Source of the DNA: Gallionellales bacterium GWA2_60_142
GTDB lineage: Bacteria; Pseudomonadota; Gammaproteobacteria; Burkholderiales; Gallionellaceae
Assembly (NCBI GenBank): GCA_001801085.1
Contig: MGWR01000021.1
Location: forward strand, 18,522-82,521
Direction of reading: 5' to 3'
Length of the DNA: 64,000 nt
Position numbers and translations under genes: made by a program. Under the pieces are notes generated by a model, which was not told the origin of the DNA, made no database searches, and saw nothing but the letters and a program-made list of their open reading frames with translations. This document shows positions 42,895-52,843 of the stretch, piece after piece (positions within the stretch are counted from its first letter, which is position 1; each line of letters opens with the position of its first letter).

Positions 42895-45392
42895 TGCAGA
42901 TGCCTTTTTATTCGTTTGGAGTGGCGTTGGAAAATCCGGATATCTGCCGTGTGTTGCTGGTCGAGGACGATCCTGGCGATGCCAATCTGGTGCGCCAGAT
43001 GCTGCGGCTCGGCGGCGAGGGCCGCTTTGCGGTGACCTGGGCGGTTACGCTGGCCGATACCAGTCAGCAGCTGCACGCAGCGGAATTCGATGTCGTACTG
43101 CTCGACCTGTCGCTGCCGGATTCGTCCGGGCTGGCTACCGTGCAGGCTTGCCGCCAGTTGAATGCCAGGCTGCCGATCATCGTGCTGACCGGACACGACG
43201 ACAAGGTGTTTGCGTTGCAGACCATCGAGGCCGGCGCACAAGACTATCTGGTCAAGGGCAGCTTCGACGAGGATGCGCTGATTCGCGCGATGCGCTATGC
43301 GATCAGCCGCGCCAGCCTGGAACATAACCTGGCCGAAACCGGCATGCAGTTGCGCACGCTGATTAATGCGATGCCGGACATTGTCTGCTTCAAGGATGGG
43401 CAGGGGCGCTGGCTGGAGGCCAACGATTTTGTCGTTCAATTGTTCGAGCTGGAGTCTTTCGACTATCGCGGCAAGACGAATTCGGAGATCGCGGCTTACC
43501 AGGATTTCTACAGCGAGGCGTTGCTGGACTGCGAGTCTCACGACGAGATCGCCTGGCAGGCGCGCAAGATGATACGCATCGAACTGGTCATACCGCGGCC
43601 GGACGGCGCCATGCTCACATTCGATATCATCAAGGTGCCGCTGTTTGGTCCGAACGGCAGCCGCAAGGGCTTGGTCATGGTCGGGCGCGACATCACCCAG
43701 CGCAAGCGGTCCGAGGAGCGGCTGAATCTCGCCTCCCATGTGTTCGACACCACCGGTGAGGGCATCGCCGTGACCGATATGCACGCCAATATCGTGGCGG
43801 TCAATCCGGCATTCACCAAGATCACCGGTTACAGCGAGGCCGAGGTGATCGGACAGAATCCCCGTATCCTCAAGTCTGGGCAGCAGGATAAGAGTTTCTA
43901 CCTCGCTCTCTGGCGCGAACTGACCACGCGCGGCGAATGGCGGGGGGAGCTCAGAAACAAGCGCAAGAACGGCGAAATCTATCCGCAGTGGTCCACGATC
44001 AGCGCGATCCGCAACGAGGCGGGAGAGAACGCCAGCTATGTCGCGGTGTTTTCCGACATGACTGAGATACAGCAGGCGCAGCAGCGTGCCGATCAGCTTG
44101 CATGGCGCGATCCGCTGACCGGGCTGGCGAACCGCGCGCTGTTTCTGCGCCAGGTCGAGCAGACGCTGGCCGGCGCAAAGCGCGAGAAGCATTATGCCGA
44201 CGTGTTGTTGATCGACCTCGACCGCTTCAAGGAAATCAACGAGGCGCGGGGATTGGCCGCCGGGGATGCGTTGCTGAAGGCGGTGGCGGAGCGTTTTGCT
44301 CTGCTGTTGCATGAGGACGACCTGCTGGCCCGTCTCGATTCGGACGAATTCGCGGTGCTGCTGCCGAGGCTGCGCACATCGCGCGAGGCCGCCGCGCGCG
44401 AGGCGCTGGCGGTGGCCGAGAAATTGCGGGCCGCATTGCGCGAAACCATTGAAATCGACGGCGAAGCCATGCATGTCGAGGCCAGCATCGGTATCGCGTT
44501 ATTGCCGGATTCTCCGGAGGGACTGGCCATCGACGTGGTGCGCCAGGCCGAGATGGCGCTGGCCAGGGCCAAGGCCGAGGGCGGTGCGCGCTCGATGTTC
44601 TTCGAAGCCGCGATGGGCGAAACGGCGAAGAATCGTTACCAGGTCGAGACCGAGTTGCGCGCCGCCATCGCCGGCGAGCAGTTGCGGCTCTATCTGCAAC
44701 CGCAGGTGAATGCGGTCGGCAAACAGGTCGGTGCCGAGGCGCTGGTGCGCTGGCAGCATCCCGAGCGCGGTCTGGTGATGCCGGGCGCGTTCATCCCGCT
44801 GGCCGAAGCCTCCGACCTGATTGTCGCCATCGACCAGTGGATGCTGTCTTCCGTGTGCCGCTTGCTCGCGCGGCTGGATGGCGAGGGGAGGACGCTGCGC
44901 ATCGCGGTCAACATCAGTCCGCGCCATTTCCAGCAGGCGGGCTTCGTCGCCGATGTGCGCCATCACCTGCACAGCAGCGGTGCCGATCCGACCCATCTGG
45001 TGCTGGAAGTGACCGAAGGTTTGATGATAGGGGACATCGACGACGTGATCGTCAAGATGTCCGCACTGTCCGCGATGGGCATCCATTTCTCCATCGACGA
45101 TTTCGGCACCGGCTATTCTAGCCTTGCCTACATCAAGCGCCTGCCTATCCACGAACTGAAGATAGACAAGAGTTTTATTCAGGACGCCGCCACCGACCAG
45201 AACGATGCCGCGCTGGTCGAGACCATCGTCGCCGTAGCGCGCCACCTGCACTTGCAGGTCGTCGCCGAAGGCGTAGAAACGCAGGCGCAGGCCGACCTGC
45301 TGAATTCCTATGGCAACGTGATCCATCAAGGCTATCTCTATGGCAGGCCGGAACCGGTCGAGATATGGCTGGAGCGCCTGGACCGAGACTGA
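42891..45392 (+). CDS. Receiver-PAS-PAS-GGDEF(degenerate)-EAL phosphodiesterase
   Basis: An 833-residue cytoplasmic protein. The receiver (about residues 20-140) has the acidic pair LLVEDDPGD, phospho-acceptor in VVLLDLSLPDSSG and lysine in GAQDYLVKG. Two PAS domains follow (about 150-275 and 275-410), then a GGDEF domain with RLDSDEFAVLL in place of GGDEF, so no cyclase activity is expected, and an EAL domain with EALVRWQHPERG, DDFGTGYSSLAYIKRLP and AEGVETQAQ all intact. Predicted c-di-GMP phosphodiesterase. I take the ATG overlapping the leader peptide; the frame is open back to 42828. Shares its receiver type with the cyclase at 53.3 kb. Confidence 0.92.
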   Translation: MMQMPFYSFGVALENPDICRVLLVEDDPGDANLVRQMLRLGGEGRFAVTWAVTLADTSQQLHAAEFDVVLLDLSLPDSSGLATVQACRQLNARLPIIVLTGHDDKVFALQTIEAGAQDYLVKGSFDEDALIRAMRYAISRASLEHNLAETGMQLRTLINAMPDIVCFKDGQGRWLEANDFVVQLFELESFDYRGKTNSEIAAYQDFYSEALLDCESHDEIAWQARKMIRIELVIPRPDGAMLTFDIIKVPLFGPNGSRKGLVMVGRDITQRKRSEERLNLASHVFDTTGEGIAVTDMHANIVAVNPAFTKITGYSEAEVIGQNPRILKSGQQDKSFYLALWRELTTRGEWRGELRNKRKNGEIYPQWSTISAIRNEAGENASYVAVFSDMTEIQQAQQRADQLAWRDPLTGLANRALFLRQVEQTLAGAKREKHYADVLLIDLDRFKEINEARGLAAGDALLKAVAERFALLLHEDDLLARLDSDEFAVLLPRLRTSREAAAREALAVAEKLRAALRETIEIDGEAMHVEASIGIALLPDSPEGLAIDVVRQAEMALARAKAEGGARSMFFEAAMGETAKNRYQVETELRAAIAGEQLRLYLQPQVNAVGKQVGAEALVRWQHPERGLVMPGAFIPLAEASDLIVAIDQWMLSSVCRLLARLDGEGRTLRIAVNISPRHFQQAGFVADVRHHLHSSGADPTHLVLEVTEGLMIGDIDDVIVKMSALSAMGIHFSIDDFGTGYSSLAYIKRLPIHELKIDKSFIQDAATDQNDAALVETIVAVARHLHLQVVAEGVETQAQADLLNSYGNVIHQGYLYGRPEPVEIWLERLDRD

Positions 45393-45522
45393 ACGCGCCC
45401 TGAATAACCGCATATGAACGGCATGGACAGGGTGGAAGCAAAATGAATCGACCGGTAATGAGCGTAGCGCCGATCGGCCAGGCGCAGTTGTTTCACCCCG
45501 ACATGGCGAAAGCGAGGACATC

Positions 45523-48500
45523 ATGAAAAGACGGCCCGGTATTGCGGAGTCGGCGATGCGTTCCAGCGGATTTCTCCCTCGGCTGGCGGCTGGCCTGCTG
45601 CTGGTCAATTTGTGCGTCGCAGTGCTCGCGGCATGGAGCATGTGGCAGAACTTCCGGATACACGAGGAGCAGGCCGAACTGGCCACGCAAAATCTGGCGC
45701 GCGCGCTGGAGAGCGATCTTGCCGGGGCGATCCGGACCGACGAAATGGCGTTGCATAGTGTGCTCGACGAACTCTATCGGCAGCGCGCCGCAGGTCGTGT
45801 GGACGCGCAAGCGCTCAACTTCTATATCGAACGGGTGCGCGAGCGGTTGCCCGAGATCGACGCGATTCGCATCACCGATGCGCAGGGCGTGCTGTTGTAT
45901 GGCACCGGGGTGAACTCGCAGGAGCGTAAGTCGTTGGCCGACCGGCCGCATTTCATCCGGCTGCGCGACGATCCGGCCGCGAATCTTGCGTTTTCCAAGC
46001 CGCAGATCAGCCGCGTCAACGATAAATTGGTGCAGGTACTGGCTCACCGTATCGAGCGTGCCGATGGTGCGTTCGACGGCATGGTGTTCGCGGCGATTCC
46101 GCTGGACTATCTGGCGAGGACATTTTCTACGCTGGATATCGGCAAGAACGGCATGGTGGCCTTGCGCGACGCCGACCTGGAGCTGGTGGTGCGCTATCCG
46201 GAGTCCGGCCTGAGCGAGTTGGCGGTTGGCGGCAAGATGCCGCCTTCGGAGTTGTCGCAGTTTGCAGCTTCGGGCATGACTGCCGGCAGCTATACCGCCA
46301 CTTCTTTGGCAGACGGCATCGGGCGGATGATCTCGTTCCGCAAGCTGCCGAATTATCCGTTTTACATCCAAGTTGGCTGGGCGCGCGACGATTATCTGGC
46401 GGCCACGCGTCAGGAAGCGAAAGAGCTGGCTGTGCTGGTGGTGCTGTTCGTCCTGCTGACGCTGGTGGCAGGCGGACTGATTCTCCGCACCTGGCAGGGG
46501 CAGCGCCGGATCAATCGCGCGCTGGCCGAGAGTGAGACGCGCCTGAACGAGTTGTTCGAAAACATGAGCAGCGGCGTTGCAATCTATCGTGTCGATGAGG
46601 AGGGCAAACGATTCGTGTTCGACGCATTCAATCGTGCGGCGGAGCGCATCGAGAAAATGTCGCGCGGCGAGGTGATCGGGCGAGAGGTAATCGATGTGTT
46701 CCCCGGGATCGAAAAGCTGGGATTGCTGGAGGTGTTCCGGCGCGTCTGGCAGACCGGCAAGTCAGAGCATTTCCCGCTGTCGCTCTATCGCGACGGTCGC
46801 GTCACCGGATGGCGCGACAATTTCGTGTACAAACTGCCGGGCGGAGAGATCGTCGCGATCTACGACGACGTGACCGAGCGCATACGGGCCGAAGAGTCGT
46901 TACGCTTGAGCGAAGAGCGCTATCGCGCAACTTTCGACCATGCCGCGGTGGGTATAGCCCAGGTTGCTACCGACGGGCGCTTCCTGGAGATCAATTCGGT
47001 GTTCTGCGACATCATCGGATATACCCGCGAAGAGGTGCTGTCGCAGGGATTTACCTTCCAGCAGATCACCCTGCCGGAAGATCTTGCGCCGGATATGGCG
47101 CAGGTGCAGCGCCTGCTCGACGGCGCGGATAATCAGTACGCCATGGAAAAACGTTACGTCCGCAAGGATGGCTGCGTGGTCTGGGTAAGCCTGTCGGTGG
47201 CGCTGTTGCGCGACGAGGCGGGCAAGCCGCTGCATTTCATCAGTTCGGTGGCTGACATCACCGAGCGCAAACAGGCAGAACAGACGGTGCGATTCAGCAT
47301 GGAAAAGCTGAACGAGGCGCAGCGCATCGCCCAGGTCGGCAACTGGGACTTGGATCTGGGCGGAGGCTATCTGTATTGGTCGGACGAGATATTCAACTTG
47401 TTCGAGATCGACAAGGAGATGTTCGCTGCTTCCTACGAGGCGTTCCTCAACGCGATCCATCCGGACGACAGGGACAGGGTGAATCAGGCCTACACCCGCT
47501 CGCTGGAAACGCGGCAACCCTATGAAATTATGCATCGCCTGTTGATGGCCGACGGCCGGGTCAAGTGGGTGAACGAACGCTGCGAGACTTTCTACGATGC
47601 GCAGGGCAAGGCGTTGCGTTCGGTGGGAACGGTGCAGGACATTACCCTGCGCAAACAGGCCGAAGAGGCGCTGGCGCAAAACGAACTGCTGTTGCGCACC
47701 ATTTTCAACACGTTGCCGGTCGGCGTGTGGGTGACCGACGCACAGGGGACCATCCGGCTCGGCAACGAGGCCAGCCAGCGGATATGGGCGGGGTCAAGAT
47801 ATGTCGGGCTGAAACAGTATGGCGAATACCGCGGCTGGTGGCACGATAGCGGAAAGCCCATCGCGCCGGAGGAATGGGCGCTGGCCAGGGCGGTCACCAG
47901 GGGCGAGGTCTCGCTGAACGAGTTGGTCGATATCCAGTGCTTCGACGGCGCGCGCAAGACGATACTCAACTCGGCGATGCCGTTGCGCAACGATGAGCAG
48001 GAGATCGCCGGAGCGATCGTGGTGATCCAGGACATTACCGACCGCATCGAATCCGAAATGGAACTGAAGGAGAAGAGCGAGGCGTTGCAACGATCCAATT
48101 CCGACCTCGAACGCTTCGCCTACAGCGTGTCGCACGACATGCGCCAGCCGTTGCGCGCGGTGAGCGGCCATCTGCAACTGCTGCAGCGCAGCATGAAGAA
48201 CAAGCTCGACGACGACGAACGCGAGAACATGAACTTTGCGCTGGAAGGCGCAAAGCGCATGGATTCGATGATCGTGTCGCTGCTCGACTATTCGCGCGTA
48301 GGGCGCAAGACCGAGGCCAAAGCGTTGATGCCGGCGCGCGAGGCGCTGGAGGATGCGATGGGTTTCCTGGGGCCGATGATGCACGACTCCGAGGCGGAGG
48401 TCAGTGTCGCCGGCGAGTGGCCGCAGGTGTATGCCAGCCGCGACGAGTTGACGCGGCTGTTCCAGAATCTGATTGGCAATGCATTGCACTACCACGAGCA

Positions 48501-48801
48501 GGATCAGGCGCCGCGCGTCGAGATCGAATCCTCGATTGGCGAACGACAGTGGCGGGTGATGGTGCGTGACCACGGCATCGGCATTGATCCCGCGCAACTG
48601 GACCGGCTGTTCCAGTTCTTCAGCCGGCTGCAATCGCGCGCGCGCTTCGAGGGAACCGGCATGGGGCTGGCGCTGTGCCGGCGCATCGTCGAGCACCACG
48701 GCGGGCGGATATGGGCGGAGTCGGAAGGGGAAGGCAGAGGCAGCACCTTTTCCTTCGAGTTGCCGTTGACCGCGATGGAGGAGGGCAAGACCGATGCGTA
48801 A
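45523..48801 (+). CDS. Large sensor histidine kinase (Cache, four PAS)
   Basis: A 1092-residue hybrid-free kinase. Transmembrane helices at about 16-38 and 303-325 bracket a periplasmic Cache-type domain (LARALESDLAGAI at its start). Four PAS domains follow (about 340-455, 458-590, 595-715, 720-840), then a phytochrome-type HisKA with H871 in SVSHDMRQPLRAV and a HATPase with LIGNALHYHE, DHGIGIDP and GTGMGLALCRRIVEHHGG. Active residues are complete. It overlaps the PhnD-like gene by eight bases and leads the co-oriented signalling run; a 130-base gap separates it from the PDE gene. Confidence 0.93.
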   Translation: MKRRPGIAESAMRSSGFLPRLAAGLLLVNLCVAVLAAWSMWQNFRIHEEQAELATQNLARALESDLAGAIRTDEMALHSVLDELYRQRAAGRVDAQALNFYIERVRERLPEIDAIRITDAQGVLLYGTGVNSQERKSLADRPHFIRLRDDPAANLAFSKPQISRVNDKLVQVLAHRIERADGAFDGMVFAAIPLDYLARTFSTLDIGKNGMVALRDADLELVVRYPESGLSELAVGGKMPPSELSQFAASGMTAGSYTATSLADGIGRMISFRKLPNYPFYIQVGWARDDYLAATRQEAKELAVLVVLFVLLTLVAGGLILRTWQGQRRINRALAESETRLNELFENMSSGVAIYRVDEEGKRFVFDAFNRAAERIEKMSRGEVIGREVIDVFPGIEKLGLLEVFRRVWQTGKSEHFPLSLYRDGRVTGWRDNFVYKLPGGEIVAIYDDVTERIRAEESLRLSEERYRATFDHAAVGIAQVATDGRFLEINSVFCDIIGYTREEVLSQGFTFQQITLPEDLAPDMAQVQRLLDGADNQYAMEKRYVRKDGCVVWVSLSVALLRDEAGKPLHFISSVADITERKQAEQTVRFSMEKLNEAQRIAQVGNWDLDLGGGYLYWSDEIFNLFEIDKEMFAASYEAFLNAIHPDDRDRVNQAYTRSLETRQPYEIMHRLLMADGRVKWVNERCETFYDAQGKALRSVGTVQDITLRKQAEEALAQNELLLRTIFNTLPVGVWVTDAQGTIRLGNEASQRIWAGSRYVGLKQYGEYRGWWHDSGKPIAPEEWALARAVTRGEVSLNELVDIQCFDGARKTILNSAMPLRNDEQEIAGAIVVIQDITDRIESEMELKEKSEALQRSNSDLERFAYSVSHDMRQPLRAVSGHLQLLQRSMKNKLDDDERENMNFALEGAKRMDSMIVSLLDYSRVGRKTEAKALMPAREALEDAMGFLGPMMHDSEAEVSVAGEWPQVYASRDELTRLFQNLIGNALHYHEQDQAPRVEIESSIGERQWRVMVRDHGIGIDPAQLDRLFQFFSRLQSRARFEGTGMGLALCRRIVEHHGGRIWAESEGEGRGSTFSFELPLTAMEEGKTDA

Positions 48802-49699
48802 CATCATGTCATTGTTGGGGCTGGCGATACTGTTGTCGCTGGCCGGTTGCGGCGACGGGCAGCAGGAATACCAGCCCGGTTTCGCCGAAAAGCAGGAGCA
48901 GCCCGAGAAGCATTACAGCTTTGCGATCCATCCGCTGCACAATCCCGAGATGCTGCTGGAACGTTACGGCCCTATCGTCGATTACCTGAATCGCAACATC
49001 AAGGGTGTGCATTTCACGCTGGAGGCCTCGCGCAACTACGATGAGTTCGACAAGAAACTGTATGCCGGTCAACCCGATTTCGCGCTGCCCAATCCCTATC
49101 AGACCATCAATTCGCTGAAGCACGGCTACCATGTGTTCGGAAAAATGGGTGACGACCATAATTTTACCGGCGTCTGGCTGGTGCGGCGCGATTCGGGCAT
49201 CCGCAAGGTGACCGATCTCAAGGGCAAGAAGGTCAGTTATCCGGCGAAAACCGCGCTGGCCGCGACGATGATGCCGCAGTATTACCTGCACACTCACGGC
49301 ATCGATGTGAACAAGGATGTCGAGAATCTCTATGTGGGATCGCAGGAGTCGTCGATCATGAACGTCTATCTCGGACAGGTTTCTGCGGGGGCGACCTGGC
49401 CTATTCCGTGGATGCTGTTCCAGAAGGAACAGCCGGAAAAGGCCGCGCAACTCGAAAAGATATGGGAGACGGAGCCGCTGATCAACAACGGACTGGTCGC
49501 GCGCGGCGACATGCCGCCGGAACTGGTCGAGCGGGTGGCAACGCTGCTCTCCACGCTGCACGAGAACGACGAGGGGCGGGCGATGCTGGGGCGGCTGCCG
49601 ATTTCGCGCTTCGAACGGGCCAACGACGCGAGCTACGACGTGGTGCGTTCCTTCCTCGATACCTTCTCGCGCAAAGTGCGCCCGCTGGAGCCACAATGA
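48794..49699 (+). CDS. PhnD-like periplasmic binding lipoprotein
   Basis: A 301-residue lipoprotein with lipobox LSLAGCG and a type-2 substrate-binding fold: YSFAIHPLHNPEMLLERYGP, PNPYQTINSLKHGYHVFGKM, GVWLVRRDSGIRKVTDLKGK, VSAGATWPIPWM. This is the phosphate/phosphite/phosphonate (PhnD/TctC-like) family, but no ABC permease or ATPase gene is nearby. Situated between two sensor kinase genes and coupled to both by overlap, it most likely presents a ligand to the kinase, as in two-component systems with periplasmic co-receptors. Confidence 0.88.
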   Translation: MRNIMSLLGLAILLSLAGCGDGQQEYQPGFAEKQEQPEKHYSFAIHPLHNPEMLLERYGPIVDYLNRNIKGVHFTLEASRNYDEFDKKLYAGQPDFALPNPYQTINSLKHGYHVFGKMGDDHNFTGVWLVRRDSGIRKVTDLKGKKVSYPAKTALAATMMPQYYLHTHGIDVNKDVENLYVGSQESSIMNVYLGQVSAGATWPIPWMLFQKEQPEKAAQLEKIWETEPLINNGLVARGDMPPELVERVATLLSTLHENDEGRAMLGRLPISRFERANDASYDVVRSFLDTFSRKVRPLEPQ

Positions 49700-51183
49700 A
49701 CTTCGCACCCGTCAAGCTGCGCCGTTTCTGGTTCGCCTCGATCCGGCGGCAAGTGATGCTGTCGTTCGCCGCCGTGTCGGTGCTGGTGATGCTGTCGTTC
49801 GGCTACGGCATTCTGGAACAGGAGCGCAATTTCCTGCGCAAGCAGAGCATCGATTATGCACAGGGGCTCGCCCATACCGTGGCGGTCAGCAGCGCTTCCT
49901 GGGTCGTGGCGAACGATGTGGTCGGCTTGCAGGAAGTGCTGGCCAGCGTCGGACGCACTCGCAGCCTGCGCTATGCGCTGGTGTTGTCGTCCGAGGGGCG
50001 CGTGCTGGCATCGAGCCAGCCGAAGAATGTCGGGTTGTTTGTCAGCGATGCGCTGAGCCGCAAGCTGCTCGACGCAACCGCGCCCAAACCGATGGTGTTG
50101 CTCGACAACGCGGCGATGATAGACGTTGCCGAACCGGTGATGCTGGGTGGCCGTATGGTCGGCTGGGTGCGCATCGGCTTTGGGCGCGACGAAATGCAGG
50201 CCAACCTGCGCAAGGTTGAACGAACGGGTTACCTGATGATGATCGTTTCCATCGTCGCGACAATGCTGGTTGCGCTGGCGCTGTCGGGGCGGGTGACCGG
50301 GCGTTTGCAGCAACTGGTGGATGTGGCGAACCAGATTCATGCCGGGCGACGCGATGCGCGCGCGCAAGTGAGCGGCAGCGACGAGGTGAGCGTGCTGGCG
50401 GACAATTTCAATACGATGCTGAACGAACTGGAGAAGTCGGAGCGCGGACTCGCAGCGCGCGGCAATGCTCTGTCGCGCGCCAATGCCGACTTGATGCGCT
50501 TCGCTGAAATCTCGGCGCATCACCTGATGGAGCCGTCGCGCCGTCTTTCGGTTTACGGACAAAATCTGCGCGAGCGTATCGATGCCATTTCCGACTTGCG
50601 CCAGGACAGCGAGGTGCGCAACTCGCTCGAGTACATAGAACGGGATGCGGCGCGGCTGCGCAACCTGGTGCGCGACATCCAGCTCTATCTGGCGGCGAGC
50701 GAGCCGCGAGGCGTAGTATGCGAAGAAGACGCGAACGCCGTGGTCGCCGCGCTGGAGCGTCGACTGGCGCAGCGCCTGCAGGAGCAGGGGGCCGTGCTTG
50801 AACGCGGACCGCTGCCGCCGGCGATGCTGGACAAGCCGCGCCTCAACGACTTGTTTGCGGTGTTGCTCGACAACGCGCTGATCCATGCCTGTCCGCTCGA
50901 TCCGGCGCAGACGCTGCATATCCGCATCGATGGCGAACGTGGCGAAGGTTTGAGTCGTTATCGCGTCGCCGACAACGGCCCGGGCATCCCGGCGGAATAC
51001 CGAGAACGGGTGTTCGAGATATTCGAGCGTCTGACGACGGGGGGCGAGGGCGGTTCGGGCATCGGTCTGTCGATTGCGCGCCGCATCGTCGAGAGCCGCC
51101 ACGGCCGGATATGGGTCGAGCAGGGAGAGCGGGGCGGCGTGGTGGTGGTGTTCGAACTGCCGGATCGGGATGACGCGGAGTAG
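49696..51183 (+). CDS. Membrane histidine kinase, paralogue 1
   Basis: A 495-residue kinase with transmembrane helices at about 17-37 and 173-195, a periplasmic sensor of about 135 residues, a HAMP domain (SGRVTGRLQQLVDVANQIHA; GSDEVSVLADNFNTMLNEL), a His-box with HH at 275-276 in SAHHLMEPSRRL, and a HATPase domain with DNALIHACPLDPAQ, VADNGPGIPAEYRERVF and GSGIGLSIARRIVESRHG. The last 230 residues are nearly the same as in the next gene. The start overlaps the PhnD-like stop (ATGA). Confidence 0.92.
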   Translation: MNFAPVKLRRFWFASIRRQVMLSFAAVSVLVMLSFGYGILEQERNFLRKQSIDYAQGLAHTVAVSSASWVVANDVVGLQEVLASVGRTRSLRYALVLSSEGRVLASSQPKNVGLFVSDALSRKLLDATAPKPMVLLDNAAMIDVAEPVMLGGRMVGWVRIGFGRDEMQANLRKVERTGYLMMIVSIVATMLVALALSGRVTGRLQQLVDVANQIHAGRRDARAQVSGSDEVSVLADNFNTMLNELEKSERGLAARGNALSRANADLMRFAEISAHHLMEPSRRLSVYGQNLRERIDAISDLRQDSEVRNSLEYIERDAARLRNLVRDIQLYLAASEPRGVVCEEDANAVVAALERRLAQRLQEQGAVLERGPLPPAMLDKPRLNDLFAVLLDNALIHACPLDPAQTLHIRIDGERGEGLSRYRVADNGPGIPAEYRERVFEIFERLTTGGEGGSGIGLSIARRIVESRHGRIWVEQGERGGVVVVFELPDRDDAE

Positions 51184-51206
51184 CGCGGTGTGCGGGGGAT
51201 AGCCGG

Positions 51207-52706
51207 GTGAACGACACGAAAATACAACTGGAGAGAGCGCAGTACTTTTTCTCCCCATACCGGGCGGCAGCAATCGCAACGCTGCTCTGGTGCGCAGCCA
51301 TGGGCGGTTTCCTGGCATGGTATGTCAGCGTGATGCAGGATCACACGGAACAATTGGCGCGTAACGAGGTGCGCATCATATTCAACAAGGATCTGTCGTT
51401 CCGGCGCTGGGTGACCAGCCATGGCGGTGTGTATGCGCCGGTCGATGACAAGACACTACCGAATCCCGGGCTGTCCCATCTGACCGAGCGCGACATAAAA
51501 ACTCCCTCCGGCAAGGAGCTGACGCTGATGAATCCGGCCTACGTGATGCGCCAGGTGATGACCGATTTTGGCGAGCTGTATGGCGGCAAGGGCAAGCTGA
51601 CCAGCCTCAATCCGATCAATCCCGCCAATGCGCCGGACGAATGGGAGCGGGCGGCGCTGCTGCGTTTCGAGAAGGGCGAGCGCGAGATCGCCGAAGTCAG
51701 CGAGATCGACGGCCAGCCGTATCTGCGCCAAATCGGCGTGCTGATGGTGGAGTCGGGTTGCATGAAGTGCCATGGACGTCAGGGTTACAAGGTGGGCGAC
51801 GTGCGCGGCGGCATCACCATCTCGATTCCGATGCAACCCCACCTCGAGCGCATGTACGGCGACATACGCAAGATGCTGCTGCCGTTCGGCGCGATCTTGC
51901 TGCTGGGGCTGGCGCTGATTGCGTTGCTGGTGCGCCAGGTGCGGCGGCGCATCGAGGTGCAGCGAGCCGGCGACGAGGCATTGCGCCTCAGCAGCGCCGA
52001 AGTTGCACGTGCCAATGCCGACCTGACGCGTTTTGCCGACGTCTCCGCGCATCACCTGATCGGGCCGGTACGGCGTTTGGGCAGCTATACCCAGTTGTTG
52101 CGCAAGGAATTGGCGGCCTACCCCGCGACATTCGCCGAACCGGGCGTGCAAGAAACGCTGGCCTATCTGGAGCGCGATGCAGCCAGATTGCGCATTCTGG
52201 TGCGCGACATCCAGCTCTATCTGGCCGGAGGCGTGCCGCGCGGCGAAGTGCGGCAGGAGGGCGCGGATACCGTGGTCGCTGCGCTGGAGCATCAGCTGGC
52301 ACCGAGGCTGGAAGAATCCGGCGCGGTTATCGAACGCGATCCGTTGCCGCCGGCGGTGCTGGACAAGCCGCGTCTCAACGATTTGTTTGCGGTGCTGGTC
52401 GACAATGCGCTGATCCATGCCCGTCCGCTCGACCCGGCGCAGCCGTTGCGCATCCGCATCAGCGGCGAGCGTGGCGACGGATTGAGCCGCTATCGGGTAG
52501 CCGACAACGGGCCAGGCATCCGCGTCGAATACCGCGAACGGGTGTTCGAGATATTCGAACGGCTGACGGCGGGGGACGAGAGCGGCTCGGGCATCGGGCT
52601 GTCGATCGCACGTCGCATCGTCGAGAGCCGGCATGGGCGGATATGGATAGAGCCGGGCGATCAGGGCGGCGCCGCGGTGGTGTTCGAGTTGCCGGATGCG
52701 GGCTGA
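51207..52706 (+). CDS. Histidine kinase with periplasmic c-type haem domain, paralogue 2
   Basis: A 499-residue kinase. A helix at about 17-40, a periplasmic Tll0287/DUF3365-type domain with a CxxCH haem site (C185, C188, H189 in ESGCMKCHGRQGYKVGD) and a second helix at about 222-242. No HAMP is seen. The His-box has HH at 282-283 in SAHHLIGPVRRL, and the HATPase is close to that of paralogue 1. The haem points to sensing of redox state, O2 or NO. Start is GTG with GGGGGA upstream. It follows paralogue 1 after 23 bases. Confidence 0.92.
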   Translation: MNDTKIQLERAQYFFSPYRAAAIATLLWCAAMGGFLAWYVSVMQDHTEQLARNEVRIIFNKDLSFRRWVTSHGGVYAPVDDKTLPNPGLSHLTERDIKTPSGKELTLMNPAYVMRQVMTDFGELYGGKGKLTSLNPINPANAPDEWERAALLRFEKGEREIAEVSEIDGQPYLRQIGVLMVESGCMKCHGRQGYKVGDVRGGITISIPMQPHLERMYGDIRKMLLPFGAILLLGLALIALLVRQVRRRIEVQRAGDEALRLSSAEVARANADLTRFADVSAHHLIGPVRRLGSYTQLLRKELAAYPATFAEPGVQETLAYLERDAARLRILVRDIQLYLAGGVPRGEVRQEGADTVVAALEHQLAPRLEESGAVIERDPLPPAVLDKPRLNDLFAVLVDNALIHARPLDPAQPLRIRISGERGDGLSRYRVADNGPGIRVEYRERVFEIFERLTAGDESGSGIGLSIARRIVESRHGRIWIEPGDQGGAAVVFELPDAG

Positions 52707-52843
52707 CTGTGCGAAGACAATGGGGGCGGGTTCTGGATTCCGCCGGGGAATACGCTCCATCCGGAAGCAGGGCTTGATACACTGAAGGCATGTGTTTGCC
52801 TTGAATGCAAAGCTGGAATCGAACTTTAATGAGGAGTACGACT

